A stretch of 64,000 bases of DNA from positions 2,790,001 through 2,854,000 of the forward strand of contig JAJFPB010000004.1 in the NCBI GenBank assembly GCA_020881915.1, given 5' to 3'. This stretch comes from Paramyrothecium sp. XJ0827. Lineage: Eukaryota; Ascomycota; Sordariomycetes; Hypocreales; Stachybotryaceae. The position numbers were made by a program, and so were the translations under genes. Shown here piece after piece: positions 1 to 10,548 of this stretch; the stretch's first letter is position 1; each line of letters opens with the position of its first letter. The notes under the pieces were generated by a model. The model worked only from the letters and a program-made list of their open reading frames with translations, was not told the DNA's origin and did not search any database.

Positions 1-862
1 AGCGAGAGCTCGTCAGAGACATGGTCGTCGAGACGAGGCAACGCCTCGCGCAGGATGGCTGGGACGTGAATTTGGACAAGGACAAGGACAGCACAAAGGG
101 AAGGAGTGTTAGCGTGAAGATCCGCATTCATGACGACCTAAGGTGATTCCTCCAATCTCATGCCAATGCTGCCAACTCACTCTTTTCTTTCTGGGGGACA
201 TGCTAACGAAAGCTATCAGGAAAACCATGGATTTCCTTGACACGGTGATAGGCCACCCGCAAAATCGTCAAGTCGACTGGGTCACCATTCACCCCAGAAC
301 AAGGCGTACGCCTTCCACTGTGCCCATCAGGACCGATGCCCTGGAGATCCTCACATCCAAGTACTCGCCGATCCTTCCTGTGTTGCTCTCTGGGGACGTC
401 TTTGAAATCAACTCGCTGCCCTTTTCAAGCCCTGGTGCCTCTACAGCCGACGGTTTCAAGACATTGACCATCCAAGAGGAGCCTCGTGGCGAGGTCTACC
501 AGATAGAGAGTCTTTCTCAGGACAACCCGAAACCTAGCAACACCGGCATTTCCGGGTTTATGTCGGCGCGGGGACTTCTCGCGAACCCAGCCATGTTCGC
601 GGGCCATACTTCTTGCCCTTGGGAGGCGCTGGAGACTTTCATGTGTAACGTCGCACGCTGCCCGCTCCCCTTCAAGGTAGCCATTCATCATGTCCAGGAG
701 ATGTGTGGCCCCGGCATGGGAAAAGACAAGGCAGCACTGCTCAGCAAGAAAGAAAGGACCAGGCTGACGGAACTGACGAACATGAGCGAGCTTGTCGACT
801 TCCTAGACGATAAGATCGCAGAGCACGCAGGGCAGACGAACGGGCTTAGGCGAGACCTGTGA
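1..862 (+). CDS. DUS4: tRNA-dihydrouridine synthase, DUS4-type (3' part; gene starts outside the window)
   Basis: Flavoenzyme that reduces uridine to dihydrouridine in the tRNA D-loop; the Dus4 subfamily acts at U20a/U20b. Only the C-terminal part is present. An open frame from base 3 encodes a segment ending VSVKIRIHDDLR. It is interrupted by a 77-nt intron (143-219, branch tgctaac at 201-207) and resumes at 220 with KTMDFLDTVIGH. The stop is at 860-862. The family-typical C-terminal motif SARGLLANPAMFAG is present, and the downstream helical region (ALETFMCNVARCPLPFKVAI) fits the Dus helical domain. The RTR following WVTIHP sits where Dus enzymes carry their conserved HGRTR-like tRNA-contact strand. 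The gene converges on SEC10 with 110 bp between stop codons. Family assignment is firm; the Dus4 rather than Dus1 subtype is inferred from overall resemblance. Confidence 0.85.
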
Positions 863-972
863 AGAACCAGACGCTCGAACCATGGACTTAAAACCGGCCA
901 GTCGAGCCAAGACAATGTCCGCCATGCCCAGCCACAGAACCAAAGCTGGCTACAGCAAGCGAAAGTCGGAAA

Positions 973-3578
973 TTAGAGACTAGCCAGGACGCTCTGTATC
1001 CCCACAGTTCCCGAGTCATCCCGCCTTTGCACGAAGGACTTGAAGTCGGCTTTTGACAACTTTCCCCGGGACGAAGTGGTGCCTGATGGCAGCGTCCTGG
1101 CCTTCTCTTTCAACGCCTCGGGGCCAACAATAAAGAGGGAGCCAATTTCGGTCAGAAGCTCGACCGCTGTGGTCACGTCCTTGCCTAGCCTCCACTCCCT
1201 CACAGTTGAGACATATTTCGAAATATCCTGGGTGACCATGAGTCCACCGGTGGCATTGACTTGAAACTTCTTGAAGTGGTCAAAGAGAAGCTTCATCAGG
1301 GCAAGAGCTAATTCGCTGAAGAATTTTTCCGCGTTCTGGCCATCCACAGCTTGGCTTGCCTGGTTGCTGGCACGGCCTAGGAAGGTGCAGATACTCAGGC
1401 AGGTAGACGTCTGAAGGGACTCAAGCTCGCCATCCTTTGGTCGGAAGTCTTGCTTCTTTTGGCTTCCCAGGAGCTTGGTCACCCAGGCAGTGATTACGTC
1501 AATGGACACCTTCAAGACATTGTTGGTCTTCTTCTCGATAGAGTCGATGGCCATTTTCTTCTGAGCTTCCATGCTCCGTCGAACAGTCATGCTGGGTTCG
1601 GCGAGACGGATGAGTACGACGGCAATGAAGCGCTCCATAATAGTTGTAATGGTAACGGCTGGCCGCATTGCAGGTAGATATGACATGTTAGGCTCCGTCT
1701 TCACATTTTCCTGAGACGTGGCTTGGTCCTGGGCGGCGTCAAGCGCCGTCTCGACGTACACCTGCCCCATAGTCGTCAGCAGAAGAGTTAACAGGACATT
1801 GACATCCTTTGGCGTTTCCGTTTGCGTTCCGAGTTCCAAGGTCCGCTGAACACTTTCAGCCATCCACTTCAGCATCCTCTTGGCATTCGCCACACTTAAT
1901 ATGCCGTCTTCCTCAGATACGTCAATGTCGTTCTTGTTGTCCTTGTCCTGGAGGCCAGCCACCCGCAACATGGTGGCTTTCTGCGTCGGCGTCAATTCTG
2001 ATGAATCCAACCGTTCAATGTAGGCATCCTTGGCCGACGCTATGAGCTGCGTGCCTTGCTGTGCCAAACTAGCCATGAAACCACTCGGTGCCTTCTTTCG
2101 ACGCGAGTGGTAGATACTGAACTTAAAGAGCAAAGAACCGTACACCTCTTCAAGACTCCTCTTCTCACGGTCAATGTACGAGTTTCCGACCATGTAAGGA
2201 ATGAAGAGCTCCTCTAGTTGCTGGTCCAGTGTTTGAGATATTTGTGCAGAGCAGGGTTCAGGATGCTCTGTCAAACCATGTGTCTTGAGATCTTCCACCA
2301 GAGAGCTGATATATGTTCGGGAGGCATGCAACGATCGCAAAAAGGCAAGCGTGGAAACAGTCTCGGCCTTCTCCAGTACCTGCTCGAGTCGTTGCTGTAT
2401 GCTCTGCTGGAAAAGTCGCTGAATGAACTTAATGAGTACTGTTTCGTAATAAGGGAACGCTCGCTTGATAATGAATGATTCCTCTTGCATAACGATCTTG
2501 ACCTCGTCAAGCAGGGACTGTAAACTGGGCTCCACCCCAGGAGGTTCCGAGTCCGGGTCGGCAAGCTGCTCCCACATCTCGCCGTCCCCACTCACTTCAT
2601 CGATCATCAGTTGGTTCCGATCAATGAAGAACTGGTGCTGGTTAACAAACACCGCGATAACATTTGCGCCTCCATTAAAATCGTGCAAGACCTTGGCGCA
2701 CTCTCTCATGTCCTCAAAGTTCTGGCGCCTGTAGCTGTTGTTGAACTGTTGCAGGAGGTCCTGCTCCAAAGTCTCGCAAAATTTCTCTAGAACTTCACGG
2801 GTATTGTGGGATTTCTCTGCGCTCGTTGTGCCATTGGTGATTCCCTTCCTCTGGCCATTCGTCTGGCTCCAGGCGGCGGTGTCGAGACGCTGGCTGATTT
2901 TCATCAACTGGCGGGCAATGACGGCACATCGTACTTTGTTCTCCGAACCTCCTTGCCTCTGAATATCTTGGAGCGATGTGAGCTGACCCGTCTCGTTGAC
3001 CTCGCTCCAGCATTGGATGAGAAACTGCGCGTCCTGGGCACGTCTCCGCTTCCTATCGAGCTCTTCTAGCTTCTCGCCGATCTGTACTGCAACGTTGACT
3101 CCATCGTCGGACTGGCCTTTGGAATCGTACGCGTTGATGCTGCCTGGGTTAAGGGAGGAATCGAGAGCTTCGAAGGACGTCATTGATTGATCGAGCTTTC
3201 GGCCCAAGGTATCCAGGGTTTGGTCATGTTGTATTTCCGCTCGTCGAACCTGCGACAAGATTTCCGATTCTTTCTCCTGCAACTCCTCGCCAAGCTGAGC
3301 CAGTTGCGACAGAGCACCTAGGGTGGCCACGTTAGTCCGCCAATGCTTGCATGTCTAGAGGGGTACGGCAGGGCAGCTGTACTCTCGAATGTACGAATAA
3401 GAGGCTTGGGGTCGAAAGCCGCGTTCGAGGCGCCGGATCGACGGTTGACTGGGACTGCACTCTCGGCCAGGCTATCCACGAAGTCGCGAACGATGAAGTC
3501 CTTGTTGGAGAAGTTGTCCAAGGTGAAGCTTGGGCCCTTGGGAAAGAGGCTTTTGGGCTCTAAGCTCGCCCTCTCCAT
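973..3578 (-). CDS. SEC10: Exocyst complex component Sec10
   Basis: Subunit of the octameric exocyst, which tethers secretory vesicles to the plasma membrane at hyphal tips and septa. Two exons: 3578-3383 and 3317-973, joined across a 65-nt intron (donor gtacag, branch ggactaac). The split serine codon gives ..IRTFESALSQLAQ.., restoring the usual Sec10 N-terminus. The protein is 846 aa, normal for fungal Sec10 (yeast 871 aa). The N-terminal FTLDNFSNKDFIVRDFV, a coiled-coil stretch rich in E/Q/K (LGEELQEKESEILSQVRRAE) and the C-terminal GGLMVTQDISKYVSTVREW are characteristic. The ATG at 3578 is taken as start because the N-terminal motif follows within about 20 residues. It is convergent with DUS4. 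Similarity is recognised by eye, but several separate family motifs agree. Confidence 0.92.
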
Positions 3579-4872
3579 GGTTCAAAGCCCGATCGATGAT
3601 AGCTCTGACGGCTTACATGTGAGGAGGAGAATCTGGGGAACGGTGTAGTTGAGACCGGGGGGTAATGCGTTTCACGATGTTGTTTGTGGTCGTGGTCCGC
3701 AAGGGCACCTAGTAGCTAAGGTACACCTTGTTATCTAGAAGGTAGCACGATAATACGTTAGCACACTGAGGTCTACCGTACGTACAGTAATGAAAGACAA
3801 GAGACTTCAAGTTATGTACCCAACTAGTACCCCACTTTGCTTGTGCTATGCGCACCCTGCTTTTGAGCCAGTAAGGTACTGGGAGCTACCTTGGATGGAG
3901 GTGGGGGTGCCGTAGATTGGACGCCTGCCAGGCCTGGATTCCAGGCATCTTACCTGCTGTAGGATGAGGGAGGTATACTTGCTGGCACTGCAACTGATCA
4001 ATGCCGCGAATACCTTCGAGAAGCCCGATTCTCTGACTGAAGGCTTGGATTTCAAGTTGTTCAAGCTAGATAAAAAGGCACACGGCATCATCTATGATGG
4101 ATCAAAGAAATCACAGGGCTTCTTTCCTCCACCGAGTTCTTGCTACGATCAAGCTGACGGTACTTACTGGTCGTGGCGCCTCGGTACTCGTAGCCATCGC
4201 AAGTTACCAATTGGAACGTCGCAAGGCATCTTGGGGGTGCAAGAAGCACGAAAACAAACAATAATAATACAATGCAGCAGTTATAGACCATTGATACCTG
4301 TTCTATTATTCTTGTTACACTCGCATCCACGGTACCTCGTTGCTTACGTTCTCAATCGCAGATCCAAGCCCAGACCGGAACTTGCACGGGATGGGCTACG
4401 GGCTGTCGCGGAAGGCAAAAGGGTACGTGGAACCCACACCCACCTTGCGGCTTGGAGCACATGCAAGTTTCCAGGGTGGCATGGCTGGGCCGGGGCTTGT
4501 GGCAGGCAACGGGGTCGTCCAGCGAATACCGTCTTGTTGGAGCAAATCCGGTGGGACCAGCGACGTAACAGCATCGCCTTGGCCTTTTCGTCAGCTTTTC
4601 GGCTGTGTCGCTACCAAACCAGATCGCACTTGGAGCTTCTCCTTCAAAACCTGCCTGGTCCTGCCTTCCTGGCGAAGCGCAACCGTCCTGTCAATTTCGT
4701 CTTGACCCGTACACACTCTACATCCCGAAACTGTGGTTGCTAGCTACCTTACCTTATTCATTGCACGCGACTGCCACCACCACACTTTCCTCGCCTCGCC
4801 TTGTTTCGCTCTGATCAGGTCTTGCGCAGCTGCTCGGCAACTACTGCCAGCTGACGCCTACCCGTTTCTACG
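3579..4872. other. Intergenic region between SEC10 and NUS1 (divergent promoters)
   Basis: About 1.3 kb separates two divergently transcribed genes. Several short ORFs occur on both strands, but none shows a recognisable domain or consistent codon use. AAGGTA/TACCTT motifs are dense at 3715-3745, 3865-3895 and 4741-4755. The 80 bases before NUS1 are pyrimidine-rich (cttacc, ccaccaccacac, ctcgcc), as expected for a fungal leader. Confidence 0.6.
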
Positions 4873-5955
4873 ATGCCTGTAACGAAGAAGGCCCAACAGG
4901 TTTACCGAGCCGACGAGAAGCATGGCCACCAATTGCTCTCGTCGGAGGAGCGGCGGAGGATCCTGAAGGTTTGTTGCGCCAGTGCACCACAACACGACGT
5001 CTTCTGACCCCCTCCGTGCGTAGGCTTCTCTGCCCAAACCCATGGAGCCGACTGCTGTCATGGTGGGAAATAAAGGCTCGCGATTTGGTGTTCGCCGCTT
5101 TCTTCGAAACCAGCTTTACGTGTTCGTCTTCGCTATACTGCACGGCATCTTCTCTCTCTACATCCGTTTGCGCCAGTGGTGGAATCTGGTCTCTTACCAG
5201 GTGTCGTCGGTCCTCTACTATCATCACGCCACGCCAGAATACATACGAAGGGATGTGACGGGGCTCGACAGGATGCCCAAGCATTTGAGTTGCATCCTGA
5301 CGGCTGAGGAGGGGCGTAGCGTCAAGTCTGACCTCGAGCGTCTGATAGACGAGACCGCCGAGATGGCCACGTGGTCCGCATGTGCAGAAATTCCCATGCT
5401 TTCGGTTTATGAGAGAACAGGTATGCTATTGAAGGGATTAGGCCTTGCCTTACACTGTCCGACGCTAACAATGCTCCAGGAATCCTGAAGAAGCACATGC
5501 CTCGTGTTTATGAGGCCGTCTTGCACAAGTTTGCTTTCTATTTCGGTGGCCAGCACCCAGGTCTCTCCGTGACTTCGCCCCACAAAGAAGGTCTCTCATC
5601 GCCCAACGATGACCCCAAGGATGGTCATCTAAAGCTCCACTTGATTTCCGAGGAGGATGGAAGGGAGTCCATGGTGGACCTGACTCGCACTTTGGCCGAC
5701 ATGTCGCAAAGAGGCAAGCTCTCCCCTCGGGATATCTCGCTTGAACTGATTGATGCCGAGCTTTCGGAGGGCATCCTCCCAGAGCCCGACCTGCTGATCC
5801 TATTTGGTCCCCATGTTGAGCTGTCAGGATACCCCCCGTGGCAGATTCGCCTCACTGAGATCTTCTGCCTGAAGGACAACCAGGGCTTTGGTTACCAAGT
5901 GTTCATAAAAGCGCTTCGTAACTATTCGAAGGCGCAATTCCGTCGGGGCAAGTAG
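4873..5955 (+). CDS. NUS1: NUS1/NgBR-type subunit of dehydrodolichyl diphosphate synthase
   Basis: Non-catalytic partner of the cis-prenyltransferase Rer2/Srt1 in the ER membrane; the heterodimer makes the dolichol backbone needed for N-glycosylation and GPI anchors. Three exons: 4873-4968, 5024-5420 and 5480-5955, with 55-nt and 59-nt introns. The predicted protein is 322 aa. A hydrophobic segment (LYVFVFAILHGIFSLYI) is the membrane anchor. The prenyltransferase-like domain follows, with EIPMLSVYERTGILKKHMP spanning the second junction and LILFGPHVELSGYPPWQIRL near the end. The C-terminus is QFRRGK, fitting the RxG motif by which NgBR/Nus1 contributes to the partner's active site. The 32-residue first exon is less certain; a start at 5042 is the alternative. 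The stop lies only 18 bp from the convergent alkB stop. Confidence 0.9.
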
Positions 5956-5973
5956 CATGTGCCCTGCAATTCT

Positions 5974-7061
5974 TTATGTCTCATTAGCATGCCACACCAC
6001 CATCTCACGGCGGTCCTTCTTCCATCGATAGACTGGCCCGCTGCCAACATTATAGTTATAATAGTTCTCTGTTCCGCCTTTGACCATGGCCTTGCGAAAG
6101 GTGATGTTGATCCTGCCACCGTCATCCCCATTCTTACCAGTACGCTTCGGGATTGAGTGTAGCCATTTTGATTGCGTTGAGCCGCGCATCAGGATCATGT
6201 CGCCGCTTCCTAGAGGTAGCTTCAATGGTTTGGCGACTGCGGTGGTTGTCTCCTCTTGGCCTGCTGCCGCCGGCTTGTGCTTCATGAGGAAGTCTCGTCT
6301 TGCGCCGAGCGAGAATGAAGCGATAGCTGGGTTTTTCCCCAGAAACATCTCGTCGTCACTATGATAGGAAATGCTGTCTGATCCTGAAGCATAGTAATTG
6401 ACGAGGCAGAAGTTGAATTTGCAGTCTGTGGCGGCTTCCGTAGACTGGCGAAGGTCATCCAAGCATTTCGGTAAAGGTCGCGGTGGGTAGCGGTCGTATC
6501 GCTTGTCTGAAGCAGTCACACCAGTTGTTGCATCAACCACCAGACCATCTTCGTCAAATCTCGACGTTTCATCTAAGCCGAAGACTGTAGTCCATCTTCA
6601 TTTTGATTAGTTGAGCCCATGGGTTGGTAGGCAGGATCATGTTGACTGACCGTGGCGTGCGGATTTGTGTTTCAATGCCACCTCTACGAATCTTATACTC
6701 GACTCTGTAAAAGGGTAGTTCGGAGCGTAAGAAATCAAAGAGGTCCTTGGCGAGATATCCTGGTACGTAAGGCTCAAAGTAAAGAAGGTCCAGATCAGGC
6801 TGGTCATTGATCACCCTCCCTGGTCGAGCTGGCAAAGATGACAGCTCTCGGCTTAGAGTTGGCGGCAAGTTTCGTACGGGGAAAGGATATTGCTTATGAT
6901 GGGATGAGCCCGACTGATTATTCTGTAAGTTATGCACATATTCCTGGCTGGAGGTTAACCGGATTACTTACAGCGTCGATCTCTTGTGATCCTTCAACGG
7001 TGTTACGCAACCTCTTGGGGGCGGCACCAAAGAAGGCATCTAGTGTTCGCTTTTTAGACAT
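5974..7061 (-). CDS. AlkB-type 2-oxoglutarate/Fe(II) dioxygenase (ALKBH2-like)
   Basis: Predicted oxidative demethylase of alkylated nucleic-acid bases. Three exons: 7061-6972, 6922-6651 and 6595-5974 (49-nt and 55-nt introns), giving 327 aa. The second join restores ..IRTPRWTTVFGLDET.., a typical AlkB substrate-lid sequence. Iron ligands are H199 and D201 in YHSDDE and H267 in WLHSIPK. The 2-oxoglutarate-binding arginines are R282 and R288 in RINITFR. The first exon encodes only MSKKRTLDAFFGAAPKRLR and a short linker. TLDAFF resembles a PCNA-interacting box with lysine in place of the usual glutamine, followed by a basic patch like a nuclear signal. This favours a nuclear DNA-repair role, but an RNA substrate cannot be excluded. 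It shares a 312 bp promoter with TRM5. Confidence 0.9.
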
Positions 7062-7373
7062 TTGAGTGAGTATGAGCAAATTTCACCACCTGAAAAAAAT
7101 CGAAAAGCTTGCTGCAAATATTCATGGTTCAGGTTCAGGTTCAGAACGAAAGCCTCACGTCGTGACATCACCTGCCTCGCAGTGAGGCCGCCTCAGCCTC
7201 GTCTTTCCGCACGCCTTGATGATTGGTGCTACGCCACTGAGCGGTGCGCGATGTGGCGGTGCACGTGGCGGGATCAGGGGAGTCATTCAGTTTAATTCAA
7301 AATTTCTCTCAGCCTTGCTACCCCGGCCCTCATCTGAGTCAAAGCGACGATACCTTACAAGCAAGGCGTCAAC
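7062..7373. promoter_or_regulatory. Divergent promoter shared by the AlkB gene and TRM5
   Basis: 312 bp between the two start codons must hold both promoters. It contains three tandem copies of the hexamer GGTTCA at 7126-7143 and the palindromic gtgacatcac near 7159-7168, which could be a bZIP half-site pair. There is no clear TATA box. Function is inferred from position only. Confidence 0.55.
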
Positions 7374-9055
7374 ATGGAGGTCAGTTGAGAGAGTCTCTCG
7401 CCTAAATTTTATGTCATAATCTGACGGTTCTCAGAGCTCTTCAAGGCTGTCGGACATGAATTTGTTTCGGGCCCCTGCTGCTGCTCGTGCAGCCAAACAA
7501 TTGGATAGATCACTCTTTTCGCAGGTAGTCCCCACGGCCGCAGCGTCGATTAGGGAGAACAATTTGATTTCAAGATATCGCAAAGAGCTAGAAAAAACTA
7601 GAGAAGTTTTCACGCTTGACAAGTTCAACCCAATCGCGTCAGACCCAAGTCCCGAATTGGCTGCTCAGGGGAAGAGGTGCTTGATATTGAAGCCACATGT
7701 CAAGCCGCAGTGTGAGTACGAGACGAGGATTCTTCCTATCACTGAGGCTAATGCTTTTTTTCTTCGTTTGTTTTGCAGCGCCTGAAACATGGAGCGAAGT
7801 TCTTCGCCAGGCTGCGGACACGGGAGACGTGAAAGTTGTTCCCTACAACGTGCAAATAGGCTACAATTTATGGAGTTATCGTATGATTCACCTCGTCGCC
7901 CGCTACGTTGACCGTTGCACTGACAGCGAGATAGTGGATGTCATCAGATCAATACTTCCCGAGGACTTACACGGTGAAATTCCTGTTGGCTTCAACACAG
8001 CAGGTCATGTCGGTGAGCGTTGTGACAGCACCCTTACCAGGCATTCATGCTCATTTTGACAGCGCATCTCAACCTCAGGGGCCAATACCTGCCTTACAAG
8101 AACATCATTGCAGAAATCATTGTCGATAAAAACCCTGGCATCCGTACCGTTATTAACAAGGTGGACAATGTTGGTACCGAGAATGAGTTCAGAACTTTCT
8201 CATACGAAGTGCTTGCCGGCCCTGATGACCTGTTGGTGGAGGTCAGCGAGGCGAGCTGCGTCTTCAAATTTGACTACTCCAAGGTCTATTGGAATACCAA
8301 ACTCGGAACCGAGCATCAGAGACTAGATGATCTATTCAAACCCGGTGAGGTTGTAGCTGATGTCATGGCTGGAGTTGGTCCTTTTGCTGTTCCGGCCGGG
8401 AAGAAGGGTGTCTTTGTCTGGGCCAACGACAAGAACCCGGAGAGCTACAAGTGGCTCGCTGAGGCCGTCCGAAGGAATAAGGCAAGTTGAACTATCTTGA
8501 AAACCACGTTGACGCATATTTACTGATTGGTAGCAGGTTCCGCAATATGTCAAACCATTCAATTACGACGGGCATGAATACATCCAGAAAGCCGCTGATC
8601 TTGTCCTGGAAGCATCACGAAATGGCGAGTGTGCCATAGTCCAACCAGCAAAGGTGTCGCGGAACTCTGGACTGCCACGGCCGGAACCTATTCGGGTTCC
8701 TGTGCCTCCTACGATTGCACATTTCGTCATGAACTTGCCTGCCTCGGCCCTCGAGTTCCTGCACAACTACCGTGGACTCTACTACGGCCATGAGGGTCTC
8801 TTCTCTCCCAACACGGAAACGGAGCTCCCGATTATTCATGCGCACTGCTTTGCGGTCAAGGCGGATGACGACACCGCAATCAATGACATCTGCCAGCGGA
8901 TCTTCAATGAGATTGGAGTTATGCTGAAGCCGGGAGCGATGGACAAGGAGGGAGAGGTGTACATCCACGAAGTCAGGGATGTTGCACCGGCAAAGCGCAT
9001 GTTCTGTGCCAGCTTCCGCCTCCCGGCAGAGGTCGCTTTTGCCCCCAGGGCCTAG
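7374..9055 (+). CDS. TRM5: tRNA (guanine37-N1)-methyltransferase Trm5
   Basis: Transfers methyl from SAM to N1 of G37 next to the anticodon, preventing +1 frameshifting; in fungi it serves cytosolic and mitochondrial tRNAs. Five exons: 7374-7379, 7435-7711, 7779-8012, 8063-8481 and 8537-9055, giving 484 aa. All joins keep frame. The first coding exon is only ATG GAG. The fourth intron (8482-8536) starts AAG|gcaagt, a GC-AG intron, restoring ..[16 protein letters not shown].., the expected Trm5 order. Motifs: [38 protein letters not shown], and the SAM-binding loop [17 protein letters not shown]. The next Met, at 7456, starts [20 protein letters not shown], an Arg/Ala-rich stretch that could be a mitochondrial presequence. 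Alternative starts at 7374 and 7456 might therefore give dual localisation (inference). The gene diverges from alkB. Confidence 0.93.
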
Positions 9056-10519
9056 ATAGCATCGGCCACCTCCGCTCAAAAGTCATTTCAATCTCACCCT
9101 GCACGTTGGCGCCGCAGCTGGCGACCCGCTTCTGTTACTTGTTTTAGGCTGCAGCTTCCGTATTGTTGCAGCACCGCACGGCATCCATCGGCTCGTGGGT
9201 CGAGAAATACCCTGGCTGGCTTATCGCGGCGGCCTCCATCCCTCCCCACTGCGGCTAACACCTCGAGGAGGGCCATCGTGCATGCGAGCGGAGAAAATAA
9301 AACGGGATGAGAGACCGGCCGTGGCCCTGCATGCAGCCGCTCAACGATGCCCGGGCCAAGGCTCAATTATGAAAGAGATCGACAGTTCCGCAGCCCCGGA
9401 GAAGGTAATCCGGACACGGCCGAGACGGCGAAGGAGGGTATACCTTGTGAAATACTAAGGTCTTGCATCGCGACACATTTGGCTATCTGCAGTGCACAAC
9501 TTAGAAATTCAGCCGGCGGCAATTCATGAACAATGTATCCTCGACCTTTATTATGATATTGGCTACGCGTGCAGCTGCTGTGATACAACAGTGTTTAATT
9601 GGGAATGGCATCCAACAGCCCGGAAGGCGCTCCTACATCCCCTCTGGAAGTCAAGGCGAGGATGCTAGTGGTGTGGTGTCAATACAGTGACGCGGAGTGC
9701 GCTGGCTCGCAAGGGAACGGCCGAACGACGGAAGTGGTAGTAAGTAGAGTAGCTAGTTGTTTGCATGGCTTCCAAGATAATAGACGGATGAATCGAGAAC
9801 CGACCTATCAAGGTACCAGGCGTCCTAACGTGGGGGCTATCGTTCGCCGCTGATCCCGGCAGGCAGCTTTGCTCGGTTCTACATTTCCCGCGAGCAAATG
9901 CTCTGACGAGCTTCGATCCACATAAAACTGCTCCGAAGGAGCGCCCGCCGGAAACCATCGCGGACGGACGCTTCGCAACTCAGATGCCCCCTCCCGCGCC
10001 TTAGCTTAGCAGTGCGCTATCCGGTGGGTTCCCTGTACGGCAGGAGGAGGGCAGGGAGACTGTGTTCATGAAGACACTTCGAGGTGTGTTGGTATGAGTG
10101 CGGCCGGAGGAGCTAAGGCAGGCAAATGGAGAGTGACTTTCCACATCCCTCCAAAATAGCAACACGAAAACCTCGAAAGGTGGGCCGCACATTTCTCCGA
10201 GAAGAATGACACACTGACGCTTGTTAGTTGCGCAATCAGCGACCTGTTGGTATCTCTCCTGTCACCGAAAGCTAGAGATGCTTTCGGGTGGAGCGATTCG
10301 ATGCAGACCTGAAGGTTGATGTCGACGAGGCTGACGCGGTTCCTCCAAAGGTCCAAGCCCTGGGCGCACGCAGCCTAGGTCTTGCAGTCGAAACGAGGCC
10401 TGAGAGAACGTAGGTACACGAAACCGGTCGAGCGCAGAGGGACCGCACCGCGCGCCAGCGTACCGCGAAGTCTAGACCGGCATGCCTGCGCCGGGGATCA
10501 ACACGACAATCTAGATGGA

Positions 10520-10548
10520 GGGTGGAGGGTGGAGGGAGGGGGGAGGGG
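10520..10548 (+). other. Potential G-quadruplex motif
   Basis: Five runs of three or more G (10520-10522, 10527-10529, 10534-10536, 10538-10543, 10545-10548) are separated by loops of 1-4 nt. This matches the canonical four-run quadruplex pattern on the + strand. It lies inside the gene-free region. Confidence 0.6.

Noticed and set aside
3964..4743. 259-aa plus-strand frame before NUS1
   Set aside because: No domain, mixed codon use and TACCTT motifs inside; overlaps the expected NUS1 promoter.
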